This document shows, piece after piece, positions 6,042 to 7,200 of a stretch of 7,200 bases of DNA. Made by a program: the position numbers and the translations under genes. The notes beneath the pieces are model-generated. The model was not told the origin of the DNA, did not search any database, and worked only from the letters and a program-made list of their open reading frames with translations. The stretch is from an uncultured Selenomonadales bacterium (GTDB lineage Bacteria; Bacillota; Negativicutes; Selenomonadales; Selenomonadaceae), in assembly GCA_946403735.1 (NCBI GenBank), contig CAMJAZ010000075.1, forward strand, positions 1 to 7,200, written 5' to 3'. How positions within the stretch are numbered: the stretch's first letter is position 1; each line of letters starts with the position of its first letter.

Positions 6042-6070
6042 ATTTTATTTTAAGCGTTAAGATTTTGCAA
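6042..6070 (-). promoter_or_regulatory. Candidate sigma-A-type promoter of cobI/cbiL
   Basis: On the minus strand, TTGCAA (6065-6070) is separated by 17 nt from TAAAAT (6042-6047). Matches to TTGACA and TATAAT are 4/6 and 5/6 with ideal spacing. Transcription would start near 6035, leaving an untranslated leader of about 15 nt. That leaves no room for a cobalamin riboswitch, so expression from this promoter is not riboswitch-controlled. Confidence 0.5.
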
Positions 6071-6093
6071 GAATTAATTGTAATTTTCGCAAT

Positions 6094-6121
6094 AAAAAAA
6101 TCCCTTTCAAATTGAAAGAGA
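6094..6121 (-). terminator. Rho-independent terminator downstream of the dcu gene
   Basis: On the minus strand, TCTCTTTC (6121-6114) pairs with GAAAGGGA (6108-6101) in an 8-bp stem with one U-G wobble and a 5-nt loop, followed directly by seven T residues (6100-6094). It sits 44 bp after the stop of the transporter gene, just before the cobI/cbiL promoter, and so insulates the two minus-strand genes. On the plus strand the wobble becomes a C-A mismatch and no T run follows, so it works in one direction. Confidence 0.8.
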
Positions 6122-6164
6122 CTAAAAAATTATTTACGCTTTAAATTTTAATGTTCAAATAATT

Positions 6165-7200
6165 TTAAAGAACAATGTGTGCCATTACGAATCCAACGCA
6201 ACAACCGCTGATAACGCCGATAAGTCCAGGAATCATAAAGCTGTGATTCAAAATGTATTTGCCGATTTTCGTTGTACCTGAACGGTCAAAACCGATACAA
6301 GCAAGGTCTGACGGGTAAGTTGGCAGGAAGAAGTAACCGTAACACGCGCTGATGAATGACATTAAAATTACTGGATCCATTCCAGCTTGAAGTCCGAGTG
6401 GAAATACAATCGCGATAGCCGCCGCTTGCGAATTAACTAACTTCGACGTGAAAAAGGCGATAAGCGCAAATGCCCAAGGATAAGTTCCGACTGCCTCTTT
6501 CAAAAATTCGCTAAGGATTGACATATGCGCCGAAAAATATGTATTTGCCATCCAAGCGACGCCGTAAACTGAAACAAGCGCGACGATACCAGATTTGAAA
6601 ACTTGACTGTTGCCAACGTCTTTAGCTTTAACTTTGCAGACGAACAAAATTACAGCCGCGACTAAAAGCATTACCATTTGAATAACAGCCGTCATTGAAA
6701 TAGCTTTCATTTCGCCTTTAGCGTTTGGGAAGTGCGGCAGTAAATCAGAGAAGTTACCGAGCAATGCAATAACTAAAATTCCAATGAAGAAAATGTACAT
6801 TGCGTGAAAATAACTTGCGGGCAACTGTTTGCCTTGAAGTGATTCAGCGTCACCGTAGACGTACTCTTTATTGGCGGGGTCTTTGATAAATTCTTGAAAG
6901 TCAGGGTCTTTATCTAAATCTTTACCGCGTCTGTAACTCCAAAGTGCCGCGAAAAGTACGCCTAAACCAGTTGCGGGAATTGATACCGCTAAAATTTGTA
7001 AGACGGTGTAGTTGTGACCAGCCGCCGCCATAAAACCGACGATTGACACGATTGCAACTGAAACAGGCGATGCGCAGATACCCATTTGCGACGCGACGGA
7101 AGATACCGCCATAGGTCGTTCAGGTCGAATACCTTGTTTAATTGCAATATCATAAATGATTGGGAACATTGTATAGACAACGTGACCCGTTCCGCAAAGT
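6165..7200 (-). CDS. dcu: Anaerobic C4-dicarboxylate transporter, DcuA/DcuB family (C-terminal 344 aa, partial)
   Basis: Inner-membrane carrier that exchanges or takes up fumarate, succinate, malate or aspartate under anaerobic conditions. The frame is open to the window edge: ten codons (LCGTGHVVYT) precede the ATG at 7169, so that ATG is internal. Seen from the edge: LCGTGHVVYT then MFPIIYDIAIKQGIRPERPM, then SSVASQMGICASPVSVA, the conserved Dcu core; a charged cytoplasmic-type loop (YRRGKDLDKDPDFQEFIKDP); several hydrophobic segments; VNSQAAAIAIVFPLG; and the family-typical end (YFFLPTYPSDLACIGFDRSG, then TKIGKYILNHSFMIPGL). Family members are about 430-450 residues, so roughly 90-100 N-terminal residues are missing. 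DcuA and DcuB cannot be told apart safely here. A terminator follows its stop. Confidence 0.95.
   Translation of the reverse strand, partial: LCGTGHVVYTMFPIIYDIAIKQGIRPERPMAVSSVASQMGICASPVSVAIVSIVGFMAAAGHNYTVLQILAVSIPATGLGVLFAALWSYRRGKDLDKDPDFQEFIKDPANKEYVYGDAESLQGKQLPASYFHAMYIFFIGILVIALLGNFSDLLPHFPNAKGEMKAISMTAVIQMVMLLVAAVILFVCKVKAKDVGNSQVFKSGIVALVSVYGVAWMANTYFSAHMSILSEFLKEAVGTYPWAFALIAFFTSKLVNSQAAAIAIVFPLGLQAGMDPVILMSFISACYGYFFLPTYPSDLACIGFDRSGTTKIGKYILNHSFMIPGLIGVISGCCVGFVMAHIVL

Noticed and set aside
6126..6166. 10-bp AT-only inverted repeat overlapping the dcu stop codon
   Set aside because: It has a 21-nt loop and no GC pairs, and the clear terminator at 6094-6121 already accounts for termination. 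It is likely chance in AT-rich DNA.
6989..7180. 63-codon minus-strand reading frame
   Set aside because: It is an out-of-frame shadow of the conserved Dcu transporter core.

Overview
The window looks like chromosomal DNA from a low-GC anaerobic bacterium of the Bacillota. I suspect a Negativicutes-like (Selenomonas/Veillonella-type) lineage. Seen directly: most genes have strong purine-rich Shine-Dalgarno sequences, and the set combines a Dcu-type C4-dicarboxylate transporter, a CbiL/CobI-type corrin-ring methyltransferase, and a PilO-like protein of the kind associated with type IV pili. The lineage is inference; no rRNA or tRNA gene is present to settle it.

Layout: (1) Positions 1-2177, minus strand: the N-terminal 725 codons of valyl-tRNA synthetase, cut by the left edge. 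(2) Positions 2178-2467: the valS leader and intergenic region. It holds a 206-bp MITE-like element (18-bp imperfect terminal inverted repeats, a 5-bp ACTAC flanking duplication and three internal hairpins), just downstream of a candidate valS promoter. (3) Positions 2468-3340, minus: a ROK-family sugar kinase. (4) Positions 3374-5341, plus: a tight three-gene cluster of a NIF3-like dinuclear-metal protein, a DedA-family membrane protein and a PilO-like protein. It diverges from the ROK gene across only 33 bp. (5) Positions 5312-6019, minus: precorrin-2/cobalt-factor-2 C20-methyltransferase, with a TTG start and its own promoter; its 3' end overlaps the PilO-like gene by 30 bp. (6) Positions 6094-6121: a rho-independent terminator serving the gene to its right. 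(7) Positions 6165-7200, minus: the C-terminal 344 residues of a DcuA/DcuB-family anaerobic C4-dicarboxylate transporter, cut by the right edge.

Most of the window is housekeeping and central metabolism: tRNA charging, sugar phosphorylation, corrin synthesis and dicarboxylate exchange. The genes do not form one pathway. The Dcu transporter fits fumarate/succinate metabolism in an anaerobe, and the corrin methyltransferase fits anaerobic B12 synthesis. I found no new multi-gene system. The least ordinary stretch is the structured MITE-like element in the valS leader.
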